Shown here: positions 1-7,434 of the stretch, in pieces
Layout of the letters: each line of letters begins with the position of its first letter
Position numbering within the stretch: position 1 is the stretch's first letter
NCBI RefSeq assembly: GCF_014132155.1
Contig: NZ_BLJQ01000009.1
Coordinates: forward strand, 1-64,000
Source: Gluconobacter sp. Gdi
GTDB lineage: Bacteria; Pseudomonadota; Alphaproteobacteria; Acetobacterales; Acetobacteraceae
Direction: 5' to 3'
Length of the DNA stretch: 64,000 bases
Notes under the pieces: model-generated
What the model saw: the letters and a program-made list of their open reading frames with translations, nothing else
Databases searched by the model: none
What the model was told of the DNA's origin: nothing
Translations under genes and position numbers: made by a program

Positions 1-84
1 CAGCTCATCCACGCCAGGCGACGTCCGATCAATCCGCAACACACTCGCCCAGATCAAGCGCAGCACGCCGAAAGGAGCCGCGAA

Positions 85-807
85 ATGACCCAGAACACGC
101 ATAACGCGCGGACACGACGCGAGCAGCTTTCCACCTATCCAGAGTCAGTGTGCGTCGGGCGCTATTCAGGCGACACTTGGCAGCTTGAACTGGACGGCGA
201 CGACCTAGATGCAGATCGGCTTGTAGAAGGCCCGGTACTCTATGTCCGCTGTGATATTGCACATCAGAGCCAGACAGAAGCCGAAGCCCGAGGCGTGGAA
301 GAACAGCGCCGGAAGGCGGAGAATGCGCAGGGTGGGGAGGTCGTTTACTTAAGGCACGCCGATTACGAAGGATGGTGCTTTTGCGGAAGGGACGAATACG
401 ATGCGGTCGAAAATGATGATGACAAGCACATTCTCTACACCCGCCCCGCCAACGTCGCCACGCTGGAAGCGGAGATTGCGTCCCTGACTGAAGCCGAGCA
501 GCTCGCGCGGGCTGATGCCGAGGCGAGTAAGGCGCGGGTGAAGGTGTTGGATGCGCAACTTGCTGATATGCGCGAAGCAAAAAAACAGGCATTTAATCAG
601 GGATATCTGATCGCTTGTTGCAACCTGACGAACCTACATGACGAGCCATCTATCGCATGTGACGTTTTGGCCGAATGCGGATTGACCGAAGACGATATCA
701 AAGCGGCTGATTTGACCGAATATGATGCGAAAGCGCTTGCAAAGATCAGATCAGCACGCGGTGGCCGAGACCCAATCGCCGCCCTCACACGCGAGGGAGG
801 AGTGTGA
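85..807 (+). CDS. Phage-associated coiled-coil protein, unknown function
   Basis: 240 residues. An acidic N-terminal part is followed by a region rich in Ala, Glu and Arg (about residues 130-175) that should form a coiled coil. The C-terminal 60 residues resemble the end of small proteins found in proteobacterial prophages, but I cannot name a family with certainty. The start is ATG at 85 with AAAGGAG upstream. It is the first visible gene of a chain of overlapping small genes; its stop codon (805-807) shares a base with the ATG of the next gene. The last residues (ALTREGGV) are also the last residues of the unrelated gene at 1037-1351, because both genes end in the same junction sequence. 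Function unknown. Confidence 0.7.
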   Translation: MTQNTHNARTRREQLSTYPESVCVGRYSGDTWQLELDGDDLDADRLVEGPVLYVRCDIAHQSQTEAEARGVEEQRRKAENAQGGEVVYLRHADYEGWCFCGRDEYDAVENDDDKHILYTRPANVATLEAEIASLTEAEQLARADAEASKARVKVLDAQLADMREAKKQAFNQGYLIACCNLTNLHDEPSIACDVLAECGLTEDDIKAADLTEYDAKALAKIRSARGGRDPIAALTREGGV

Positions 808-809
808 TG
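781..809 (+). repeat. Gene-junction repeat type A, copy 1
   Basis: A 29-base element spanning the end of one gene, a GGGAGG ribosome-binding site and the TGATG stop-start overlap. Copy 2 at 1325-1353 differs by one base. Within it CCCTC (782-786) and GAGGG (793-797) can pair, which would partly hide the ribosome-binding site until upstream translation opens it. Confidence 0.75.
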
Positions 810-1040
810 GTACCGCTTAACATCGAAGGATCTGACGTTGTTCTGCGCGGCGGCCGTGATGGTGTGCGAGATCTCTTTGCGCGTCGGGTTGATAACTGCC
901 TCGTGACGCGGTGGGAGCCAACGCCAGACGAGCTGAAAATGCTTAACAATGGCGGATCGGTGGAATTGTGGGTCTGGGGAACGCACTCACATCCACCTGT
1001 AATGCTGCAAACTGCCATACACGCAGGAGACCCGGCATGA
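807..1040 (+). CDS. Small phage protein, unknown function
   Basis: 77 residues, starting at ATG 807 (an in-frame GTG lies one codon upstream at 804). The start overlaps the preceding stop in a TGATG arrangement, with GGGAGG just upstream. No domain is recognised. The protein ends in AGDPA, encoded by the type B junction that carries the ribosome-binding site and ATG of the next gene. Its place in a run of coupled small genes beside an integrase suggests an accessory early gene of a prophage. No function can be assigned. Confidence 0.6.
   Translation: MVPLNIEGSDVVLRGGRDGVRDLFARRVDNCLVTRWEPTPDELKMLNNGGSVELWVWGTHSHPPVMLQTAIHAGDPA
1023..1040 (+). repeat. Gene-junction repeat type B, copy 1
   Basis: The 18-base sequence GCAGGAGACCCGGCATGA encodes the final AGDPA of the upstream gene and provides the AGGAGA ribosome-binding site and overlapping ATGA start of the downstream gene. 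Identical copies lie at 1801-1818 and 2118-2135, and a 15-base version at 2375-2389. Confidence 0.8.
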
Positions 1041-1351
1041 CCAAGGATCTGAAACAAGCCGTAGAAGCTGCGAAAGAAATACATCGTGCCCGGCCCCCGT
1101 TACGGGGGACACTCAGCTATTTCAAGAGCTTGCCAGAATACAGTTGTTCGCTGCCAACGGGAACGACACCAGGCAAGCGGTGGCGCGCCCAAATTAACGT
1201 CGAACCTTGGGGGCGCATTACCATCCCGCCCGCAGGTTGGGTGATTTGCGAATACTATGATGGCCCGGACGTTCCAGAAGGGCGCATAGGTATCCGCTAC
1301 TACAGGCCGGTGATCCGTGTTCCTGCCCTCACACGCGAGGGAGGGGTGTGA
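1037..1351 (+). CDS. Small phage protein, unknown function
   Basis: 104 residues. The start chosen is ATG 1037, four bases inside the preceding gene (ATGA overlap) and behind the AGGAGA of the type B junction; a longer frame starting at 968 would overlap the preceding gene much more. The N-terminal 20 residues are basic and probably helical. The middle carries aromatic residues and a segment (about residues 50-75) that looks like beta structure. The last eight residues are ALTREGGV, as in the gene at 85-807. No family is recognised. Confidence 0.6.
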   Translation: MTKDLKQAVEAAKEIHRARPPLRGTLSYFKSLPEYSCSLPTGTTPGKRWRAQINVEPWGRITIPPAGWVICEYYDGPDVPEGRIGIRYYRPVIRVPALTREGGV

Positions 1352-1353
1352 TG
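1325..1353 (+). repeat. Gene-junction repeat type A, copy 2
   Basis: Matches the element at 781-809 at 28 of 29 positions, with the same reading frame of the upstream gene, the same CCCTC/GAGGG hairpin potential and the same TGATG stop-start overlap. The flanking genes are unrelated to those around copy 1. Confidence 0.75.
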
Positions 1354-1818
1354 CGTGCCGTACCTATTAAGCAGGCAGAGGCCTTCGCTTTTGTTGACGC
1401 TCTTCACAGGCATCATAAGCGGCCGGTTGGTTGGCTCTTTGGTATCGGAGCGAGAGACGCGACGGGGAAACTCGTGGGTGTGTGCGTAGTAGGCCGCCCT
1501 TCCGCTCGCCGCTGTGACGACGGGTACACGGTGGAAATCACTCGTCTATGCACTGATGGGACGCGAAACGCCTGCTCTTTTCTGTATTCAGCCGCTTGGC
1601 GAGCTGCGCGAGCGATTGGCTACACCCGGGCTTGCACCTTTATCTTGCCGGAAGAAGGCGGCGCATCTTTACGGGCTTCTGGTTGGAAAAAGCATGGAGA
1701 AACGCGTGGAGAAACATGGAGCCGAGATTCACGGCCACGCGAAGATAAACACCCGATCGGGCGCAAAGAGCGATGGTGTGTAGGTATGTGGACAGCTTGC
1801 GCAGGAGACCCGGCATGA
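1351..1818 (+). CDS. XF1762-family phage protein, GNAT-like
   Basis: 155 residues, starting at ATG 1351 in a TGATG overlap with the previous gene. The sequence fits the XF1762 family found in phages and prophages: an N-terminal histidine-rich HRHHKRP segment (about residues 20-26), GVCVVGRPSAR in the middle, VEITRLCTDGTRNACS (about residues 60-75), AAWRAARAIGY, and a C-terminal segment ending near DKHPIG and RW. The pattern resembles a reduced acetyltransferase fold, but the family's substrate is not known to me. The final AGDPA is supplied by the type B junction shared with other genes here. Family call fairly secure; biochemical role unknown. Confidence 0.75.
   Translation: MRAVPIKQAEAFAFVDALHRHHKRPVGWLFGIGARDATGKLVGVCVVGRPSARRCDDGYTVEITRLCTDGTRNACSFLYSAAWRAARAIGYTRACTFILPEEGGASLRASGWKKHGETRGETWSRDSRPREDKHPIGRKERWCVGMWTACAGDPA
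1801..1818 (+). repeat. Gene-junction repeat type B, copy 2
   Basis: Identical over 18 bases to the copy at 1023-1040 and in the same reading frame. It links the XF1762-family gene to an unrelated downstream gene. Confidence 0.8.
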
Positions 1819-2135
1819 GGGCGAATGCAGTAGGAAAAGTGCGCCACAAAACCGCGGCGATGCTGTCAAAAGCCTTCGAACGCGTGGGCGTAAACGTCCT
1901 GCCGTTCGATGGCAGAAATCTCATGCCCGTAACAGGTCACTGGAAAAAGGAAGACTGTTTCCGCTGGGAAACCATTGGCTTGAAAATGATCAATTCGGCG
2001 TCGGGAAACGCTATGGGACTGTCTGTAGGCTCATGGGACACTATGACTGACATTCTGAAGGCGGGTGGATTGGACCTTACCCAAGAGCGCCTTGGCGGCT
2101 GGGAAGCTCATGCGCGCGCAGGAGACCCGGCATGA
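1815..2135 (+). CDS. Small phage protein, unknown function
   Basis: 106 residues, starting at ATG 1815 in an ATGA overlap behind the type B junction. The N-terminus is basic ([16 protein letters not shown]). No known domain is recognised; the middle holds several Trp and Gly residues. It ends in AGDPA like two of its neighbours, although the rest of the protein is unrelated to them. Probably an accessory gene of the integrated element. Confidence 0.55.
   Translation: MRANAVGKVRHKTAAMLSKAFERVGVNVLPFDGRNLMPVTGHWKKEDCFRWETIGLKMINSASGNAMGLSVGSWDTMTDILKAGGLDLTQERLGGWEAHARAGDPA
2118..2135 (+). repeat. Gene-junction repeat type B, copy 3
   Basis: Identical to the copies at 1023-1040 and 1801-1818. 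It joins an unknown gene to the DUF3850 gene and again gives the upstream protein the ending AGDPA. Confidence 0.8.
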
Positions 2136-2389
2136 GGCGCATCCACGAACTGAAGACAGCGCCGATCTACTATGAGTCGGTTGTCCTGCGTCAGAAAACA
2201 GCAGAAGTCCGGCTTGATGATCGCGGGTATCAAGTCGGTGATCTGGTCGAATTGTACCCTTGGACCGAGGCGCTTGGCCGCATCGGCACAAACTCCATTG
2301 TCCGTGAGATCACCTTTATTCTGCACGCCGACGAAGGGCCATGGCTATCACCCGGTCATGTCATGCTTTGCTTCGGAGACCCGGCATGA
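2132..2389 (+). CDS. DUF3850 (ASCH/PUA-like) protein
   Basis: 85 residues. The whole protein fits DUF3850, a compact ASCH/PUA-like fold: [39 protein letters not shown] is the typical HELK, xPxYF, K-T-xEVR, DR-xYxVGD pattern, followed by VREITFIL and a short terminal strand (the whole run is residues 3-41). ASCH-like folds often bind RNA or modified nucleotides, and such genes are common in phages. The start at 2132 overlaps the preceding stop. The last residues FGDPA come from the shortened junction at 2375-2389. Family call good; the ligand is inferred only. Confidence 0.8.
   Translation: MRRIHELKTAPIYYESVVLRQKTAEVRLDDRGYQVGDLVELYPWTEALGRIGTNSIVREITFILHADEGPWLSPGHVMLCFGDPA
2375..2389 (+). 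repeat. Gene-junction repeat type B, shortened copy
   Basis: The 15-base core GGAGACCCGGCATGA matches the other type B junctions; the three bases before it differ. Upstream protein end GDPA and downstream start ATGAGCGG are kept. Confidence 0.7.
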
Positions 2390-2841
2390 GCGGACGGACG
2401 GATACAGCCAGGGTGCGCAAGGCTTGGCATGCGCAGATAATGGATCCCGCCTACGGTCTAGGTGAGATTATTTACGCCCCTACGGCGAGCAAGGCTCGAT
2501 ACCAGAAACTTCTGGGAGCAGATTGTGATTCGATCACTTTCGCCAGCATCCGCGTACGGCGGATGCCGGATGAGGACATCATCTTGCCAGCTGTCGATGC
2601 GGTCACTGCTGCGCTGGATGAAGAGGCGAAATCAGTATTGAACCACACTCTGATAAACCAGAGATTCTACACAGCAACGGATGACAAGGCGATTTGCAGC
2701 CTGGTTCAGGCCGGACTGATGAAAGACACGGGCCGGGGATGGAACGAAGGGGAGTCTTATTTCGTCCTGACGGATGCTGGACACACAGCGGCCGTGTCTT
2801 TGCGGCCGATTTATCCAGATTATCCGGGGTATCGCGCATGA
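2386..2841 (+). CDS. Phage protein, unknown function
   Basis: 151 residues, starting at ATG 2386 in an ATGA overlap. The first residues MSGRTDT recur at the start of the gene at 2838, both read from ATGAGCGG-CGGACGGATAC, so this start segment is also a shared module. The middle (about residues 25-60) contains an IRVRRMP segment. The C-terminal half (residues 80-135) could be a small winged-helix-like fold ending in YFVLTDAGH, a form often seen in phage proteins, but I cannot confirm it. No function assigned. Confidence 0.6.
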   Translation: MSGRTDTARVRKAWHAQIMDPAYGLGEIIYAPTASKARYQKLLGADCDSITFASIRVRRMPDEDIILPAVDAVTAALDEEAKSVLNHTLINQRFYTATDDKAICSLVQAGLMKDTGRGWNEGESYFVLTDAGHTAAVSLRPIYPDYPGYRA

Positions 2842-3044
2842 GCGGGCGGACGGATACGGAGCGGCTGAATTGGCTAGAGGCCAATAAACTCCAGATTGGT
2901 TTCCACCAATTTGGAGCCATCCCCGAGCAACACCTGAATGTATGGGTAGTCTGGAACTGCTCCGGTAGTAGATGCCAAAAATTAAGCTCCAGCGACAGCA
3001 TGAGAACGGCGATTGATTTTGCCATGGAAAGAGAAAAATCGTGA
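2838..3044 (+). CDS. Small phage protein, unknown function
   Basis: 68 residues, starting at ATG 2838 in an ATGA overlap with the gene before it. The opening [14 protein letters not shown] is of a kind seen in small phage proteins that begin TDTxRLxWLE, and it shares its first seven residues with the preceding gene. The C-terminal MRTAIDFAM is also typical of that group. No catalytic motif is present. Confidence 0.6.
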   Translation: MSGRTDTERLNWLEANKLQIGFHQFGAIPEQHLNVWVVWNCSGSRCQKLSSSDSMRTAIDFAMEREKS

Positions 3045-3271
3045 AGAAAGGTGAAACTACAGTGACGAGTGATCAGCTTCTTACAATCAAGGAAGTACAG
3101 GAACGCGTCACCTGGAGCCGCGCGACGATCTATCGTCATATGTCTGCCGGTACATTCCCCAAACCGAAACGCCTATCGTCAGGCTCTGTCCGGTGGGAAC
3201 ACAACACTATCGAACGATGGATAGAGGTCGGAGCTGAAGGATGGGCCAATCAGGCCCAAAGCACGAATTAA
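3041..3271 (+). CDS. AlpA-family DNA-binding regulator
   Basis: 76 residues if read from GTG 3041, which overlaps the previous stop. A second GTG at 3062 sits seven bases after AAAGGTG and may be the true start, giving 69 residues. The core TIKEVQERVTWSRATIY is followed by FPKP, a Val-Arg-Trp motif and a terminal IERWI, the AlpA-type winged helix-turn-helix of P4-like elements. Such proteins activate excision or integrase expression. It is the last gene before the convergent integrase; their ends overlap by four bases (3268-3271). Confidence 0.85.
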   Translation: MKKGETTVTSDQLLTIKEVQERVTWSRATIYRHMSAGTFPKPKRLSSGSVRWEHNTIERWIEVGAEGWANQAQSTN

Positions 3272-4515
3272 AGCATATACGCTTCCGGCCGACCTTCCTT
3301 CCTCTTTGTGCTGACTAACTCATCCACCCCGACCTGCCCTTTCAGGATCAGGTCGGCCCAGATCTGGGCTAACTCTCTTCGCCTGGATAAATGCACCGAC
3401 CTATTATAGGCGCCTTCGACACGGTCTTTCATGATATGCGCCAGCATAATGTCGATGACTTGCCGGTCTTCTGGATACATTTCATTCATAGAACTTGAAA
3501 ACGTGGCCCTAAATCCATGCGGAACATGCCGCTGATGGAAGCCCGCACGATTCAGAAGATACCCCAGAGCATTCTCACTGATCACCTGCCTGGGCCGCCG
3601 TGTGTTTGGAAATAGATGCGGCCATCGCCCAGATAGAGGATGAAGAGCCTTTAAGACTTCCACAGCCTGGCGCGACAACGGGACCAAGTGTTCCCGTTTT
3701 TTCTTCATTCTTGCGGCTGGAATTCTCCATAGCGGAGCATCGCCTTCCATATCCTCAAATTCTTCCCATCGAGCATAGCGCAGTTCACCAGGCCGAACGG
3801 CCGTCAAATAGAGAAGCCGGAGCGCCAGCAAAGTTACAGGATGGGCGTCTTCCGTTTCGACCTTCCTGATCATTGCCCGCGCATCATGCAGATCCGTGAT
3901 GGCCGGCTGCCTTCCACGAACAACAGGACGAAGCGCCGGCGCAACAATGGCAGCAGGATCTGCAACGCCATACCCACTGGCGATCGCGTGGACGAAAACG
4001 TCAGACATACGCTGGCGAACTCGATGCGCTGTCTCGACCGCGCCTCGATCCTCTATTTCCCGCAGGACAGCCAGGACGATCGGTGGCGTCAGATCATTAA
4101 TAGGCATGTGACCGACTGAGGGGATGACATCCCGCTCCAGGCTGCGCCAGACGTCAACTGCGTACTGCTCTGTCCACAAGTCTTTCCGCTGATCGAACCA
4201 GTCACGCGCAGTCGCTTCAAAAGTCTGGTTTGGATCAATTCTGGCGACAGCCTTCAGGATCTTCTTTTCTTTTGACGGATCCCGGCCAGATTTTAGAACC
4301 TTTCGAGCATCATCCCGCTCTGACCGGGCATCAGGCAACCGGGTATCCGGGTATGATCCAATCGTGTAGGTCTTTTCTTTGCCCTGGAACTCATAGCGCC
4401 AGCGCCAGTGTTTGCCACCAGCTGGCGAGACTTGCAGATATAGACCGCCCCCATCTGTGAGCTTGTACGGTTTTTCTTTCGGCTTGGCCGCACGAATCTG
4501 AGTGTCAGTCAGCAT
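3268..4515 (-). CDS. int: P4-type tyrosine integrase
   Basis: 415 residues. The N-terminal arm-binding domain (about 1-85) has the DUF4102 pattern KPYKLTDGGGLYLQV and an RYEFQGKEKTYTIGSYPDT strand. The catalytic domain carries the tyrosine-recombinase set: Arg in TAVRPGEL, His-x-x-Arg in HGFRATFSS, His in LAHIM, and the nucleophile Tyr in EGAYNRS. It should catalyse site-specific integration and excision of the element at the tRNA-Tyr gene 160 bp upstream of its start. The C-terminal tail beyond Tyr is short. The gene reads away from the tRNA into the element, the usual layout for P4-like islands. Appears intact. Confidence 0.93.
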   Translation of the reverse strand: MLTDTQIRAAKPKEKPYKLTDGGGLYLQVSPAGGKHWRWRYEFQGKEKTYTIGSYPDTRLPDARSERDDARKVLKSGRDPSKEKKILKAVARIDPNQTFEATARDWFDQRKDLWTEQYAVDVWRSLERDVIPSVGHMPINDLTPPIVLAVLREIEDRGAVETAHRVRQRMSDVFVHAIASGYGVADPAAIVAPALRPVVRGRQPAITDLHDARAMIRKVETEDAHPVTLLALRLLYLTAVRPGELRYARWEEFEDMEGDAPLWRIPAARMKKKREHLVPLSRQAVEVLKALHPLSGRWPHLFPNTRRPRQVISENALGYLLNRAGFHQRHVPHGFRATFSSSMNEMYPEDRQVIDIMLAHIMKDRVEGAYNRSVHLSRRRELAQIWADLILKGQVGVDELVSTKRKEGRPEAYML

Positions 4516-4521
4516 TTTGCT

Positions 4522-4562
4522 ATACCCGGTCCCTATCTCAATTTTGCCCGACCGATACCCGG
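4522..4562. repeat. Direct repeat ATACCCGG, possible integrase arm site
   Basis: ATACCCGG occurs at 4522-4529 and 4555-4562, 33 bp or about three helical turns apart, between the integrase start and the tRNA. The phasing and position suit arm-type integrase or excisionase binding. Inference only. Confidence 0.35.
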
Positions 4563-4598
4563 CTCACGACGAGACAGGACGGAACAGAACAAGAACAC

Positions 4599-4650
4599 TT
4601 GAGACAAAAGAATGGCGCAAAACGCTTGGAGAACCAAGGCTTTGAGACAA
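4599..4650. repeat. Direct repeat TTGAGACAA, possible integrase arm site
   Basis: TTGAGACAA occurs at 4599-4607 and 4642-4650 in the same orientation, 43 bp apart (about four helical turns), within the 160 bp between the integrase and the tRNA-Tyr gene. It may be an arm-type site for the integrase. Confidence 0.4.
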
Positions 4651-4675
4651 GATTAGATTGTATGAGAAGGAGACC

Positions 4676-4761
4676 TGGTGGAGAGAGTTGGATTCGAACC
4701 AACGTAGGCGTACGCCAGCGGATTTACAGTCCGCCCCCTTTAGCCACTCGGGCACCTCTCC
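4676..4761 (-). tRNA. tyrT: tRNA-Tyr (GTA)
   Basis: Read on the minus strand, the gene starts GGAGAGGTGCCCGAGTGG and ends with TTCGAATCC of the T arm, an acceptor strand and an encoded CCA. The acceptor stem closes with six standard pairs and one G-U. The anticodon GTA is at 4725-4727. The long variable arm (CTGGCGTACGCCTAC region) marks a class II tRNA, as expected for Tyr. The 3' end faces the prophage element, so its 3' half is the probable attachment site, regenerated on integration. Confidence 0.95.
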
Positions 4762-4831
4762 GGGTCGGCGGTTGGAATATGGCGGATGAACGGCTATGTC
4801 AATCGCCTATCGTCGATTATATGATTTTTTC

Positions 4832-5638
4832 ATGTCCAGACGACCAAACTCCCGATCCGCCGCCCCGTCCCACTCTGGGGACAGAGGCCCTCAACGTTCC
4901 GGCAATGCCGAGCGCTCCTCCCGTTCAGGCAAACCTGCCTCCGGATACTGGATCTATGGCCACCATGCCGTAGAAGCCGCACTTAACAATCCTGACCGAA
5001 CCATTCTCGAGTTTCTCGCAACTCGAGAGGCCGCATCATCATTCAGTCAGTCTCTCCGTGCCCAACCCCAGATCGTTGACCGCGAACGACTGGATCGCCT
5101 GTGTGAGCGTGATGCCGTTCATCAGGGCGTCTGCCTTCGGGTCGAAGCCCTCGAACCGCCAACCATTCATGAAGCACTTGAACGGCCCGGCCCCATTCTT
5201 GTGCTGGATCAGGTTACGGATCCTCGGAACATCGGCGCCATCCTGCGCTCCGCTGCCGCATTCGGCGCCTGTGCGTTGCTTGTTCAGGATCGCAATACTC
5301 CGCAGGAAAGCGGTGCCATGGCCAAGGCGGCATCAGGCGCGCTGGACCTTGTTCCCATCATTCGGGAAGTGAACCTGTCACGCGCCCTTGCAACCCTCCA
5401 GTCTCAGGACGTCTGGGTTGTCGGACTGGATGCAGGCGGATCAAGGCTCGACGGAAGCAGCTTTGGCACGCGCCGCGTTGCTTTGGTTCTTGGCGCAGAA
5501 GGTGCAGGACTACGCAGACTGACGCGAGAAACCTGCGATGAGATTGCCAGCGTTTATATGCCCGGAAATATGGAAAGCCTGAACGTATCCAACGCAGCGG
5601 CCGTTGCGCTCTATGAACTGGCCCGCCCCCAGAATTAA
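4832..5638 (+). CDS. rlmB: TrmH-family 23S rRNA 2'-O-methyltransferase (RlmB-like)
   Basis: 268 residues from ATG 4832; an upstream in-frame ATG at 4796 is less likely because family members begin with a short basic, disordered leader like the one after 4832. The leader is followed by the YWIYGHHAVEAALNNP substrate-binding entry motif and the SPOUT methyltransferase domain with its three motifs: LDQVTDPRNIGAILRSAAAFG, VALVLGAEGAGL, and MPGNMESLNVSNAAAVALYEL near the C-terminus, which form the trefoil knot and bind S-adenosylmethionine. It should methylate the ribose of a guanosine in 23S rRNA. Core chromosomal gene; the tRNA on the other strand precedes it. Confidence 0.92.
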   Translation: MSRRPNSRSAAPSHSGDRGPQRSGNAERSSRSGKPASGYWIYGHHAVEAALNNPDRTILEFLATREAASSFSQSLRAQPQIVDRERLDRLCERDAVHQGVCLRVEALEPPTIHEALERPGPILVLDQVTDPRNIGAILRSAAAFGACALLVQDRNTPQESGAMAKAASGALDLVPIIREVNLSRALATLQSQDVWVVGLDAGGSRLDGSSFGTRRVALVLGAEGAGLRRLTRETCDEIASVYMPGNMESLNVSNAAAVALYELARPQN

Positions 5639-5642
5639 GTGC

Positions 5643-5658
5643 GGTTCTGATCAGAACC
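5643..5658. repeat. 16-bp palindrome after rlmB
   Basis: GGTTCTGATCAGAACC is a perfect palindrome just behind the rlmB stop codon and before the terminator hairpin. It may be a protein-binding site or part of the 3' end structure. Confidence 0.4.
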
Positions 5659-5670
5659 ATAATCTGGAAA

Positions 5671-5709
5671 ATCAATCAGCGAGGATCAAACACATCCTCG
5701 CTGATTGAT
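5671..5709 (+). terminator. Terminator hairpin after rlmB
   Basis: A perfect 15-bp stem (5671-5685 with 5695-5709) around a 9-base loop, 32 bases after the rlmB stop. There is no strong T run directly after it, so termination efficiency is uncertain. The rest of 5710-5945 is AT-rich and holds no gene that I can see; it should carry the promoter of the Hint-domain gene. Confidence 0.65.
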
Positions 5710-5945
5710 CAGGAACATGAAATTATTTGTTACCTAATTAATAACGAATAATTTATTTTAACGAACTCTGCCATTTTTAAATCACTATTTTGTGAAAATG
5801 CCCCATTATCGTCAAATTTCATCACATTAAGGTTTGCATTAATAATTTTCTAACTGCTACCGTGTATCTGTATTCAGATCACCGGTCGACATGCCGGTTT
5901 CCTATGTTTGTTCATAGAATCTATGAGATAGACAGGAGAGGTGGA

Positions 5946-7376
5946 ATGGCGACGACGCCCTTTTATAAAAAATCGCCAGTAAAAACTCAAACAAAGCCCA
6001 GAAATAATTATAGAACCATTTTAGGTAATTACTATTTTTCTAATCTAGAAATTCATTCGTTAAGAAAAATAACTTATCCAAACGATGAAAACTTGAATTT
6101 CGAGAAAAATATTACAGTTTCTCTTACCTCAAGTGCTGTCACGTCAGGATCACCATACTCTTTTCCGCTTACCGAACACTCCAGCCCCCAGAAGTATATC
6201 TATCCTCAAAAAGCAAATTTGAATGTCATTACTAAAAATTAGACAGTAAAAAAAGATAACAAAGAAAAATTCATTAAACCCAATACTACAAAAGAAAAGT
6301 CTTTGGAAATTAATGAGAAGACCAATGAGTGTGCCTGCTTTACTGTAGATTTCACTGTCGCAACACCGTCAGGTGAGACGCCAATACAAAGTCTTAAAGT
6401 TGGCGATGACGTGCTCGCCTATTGTGATAAATCACCAAAAACAGTTAAAATTATAAAGATTGGCCATACGCATATTAATGCCAAAGTTAGTCTTCCAAAC
6501 GATCAAGCAGGATATCCTGTGCGTATCCTGAAAAACGCAATTGCAGACGAAGTCCCTTATAAAGATTTGCTCATTACGCCGGAACACTGCCTGTTTTTAA
6601 ACGGTAACCTCGTTCCTGCTCGCATGCTGGTCAATGGGCGGTCCATTTTCTACGACCGTAGCATCACTAGCTTCACTCACGTTCATATACAGACTGAAAC
6701 CCACTCAACCATTATGGCAAATGGCCTGCTGATTGAGAGTTACCTCGCGAATGGTAACCGTCTTTCCTTCCATAAAAACGATAGTATTGCTGTCATCGCA
6801 AACCATACGAAAAGCCAGGATAAGCGCTCTACCGCTCCTGCCGTGCCCGCCCGCCGTTTTGTAGAGCCTCTTTTTGCGAAAATTCTACAGCGCGCAAAAC
6901 AGCTTCATACTCCAGGGCAGACGAAGCCCGTTGCGATGACAACGGAGTCAGATTTTCATCTGATCTCTGACACCGGGCTGATTATCCATAAAACACGCGA
7001 GGTGGGCGGTCGCTCACTCTTTATGATTCCATCCGCCGTCACCTCAGTGAGGTTGGTTTCTCGCTCCAGCCGTCCCTGCGACACAATCGGCCCGTTTGTT
7101 GATGACCGCCGACAGCTTGGCGTTTGCGTCGGTGACGTCACCTTTTACGATTCCGGAAAATCCATCTGTCTTTCGTCCAAAAAGGGTGAGAAGGATCTGG
7201 AAGGCTGGTATCCTTTGGAAAAGAATAATGTCCGCTGGACGAACGGCAATGCTCTTCTTCCACTTGCTGAACGCTCAACCAACAGCCTCGGAATGCTTGC
7301 CATCGAAATCCTCGCTGGAGGCCCCTACCTGCTGGAAGACTTAGATTCCCAACACTCTGAATCACTTTCGGCCTAA
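5946..7376 (+). pseudogene. Hint-domain protein gene, interrupted by an in-frame TAG
   Basis: From ATG 5946 (preceded by AGGAGAGGTGG) the frame runs open to 7376 except for one TAG at 6240-6242, codon 99 of 477. The 98-residue N-terminal part is Asn/Lys/Ser-rich and has no known domain. The C-terminal part is a Hint_2 domain: ACFTVDFTVATPSGETPIQ with the splicing-type Cys, LKVGDDVLAY, YPVRILKNA, LLITPEHCLFLNG, VPARMLVNGRSI, and LIESYLANGNRLSF. Such proteins in acetic acid bacteria are thought to self-process and be surface- or export-related. The second part could restart at TTG 6303, but its ribosome-binding site is poor. The 5' third is far more AT-rich than the chromosome, suggesting transfer. 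Confidence 0.75.
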
Positions 7377-7434
7377 AGTGCCATTCATCTGTGGCCGAGA
7401 TAACCGGGACGACATCTCGCCCCGGTATTTAGCC

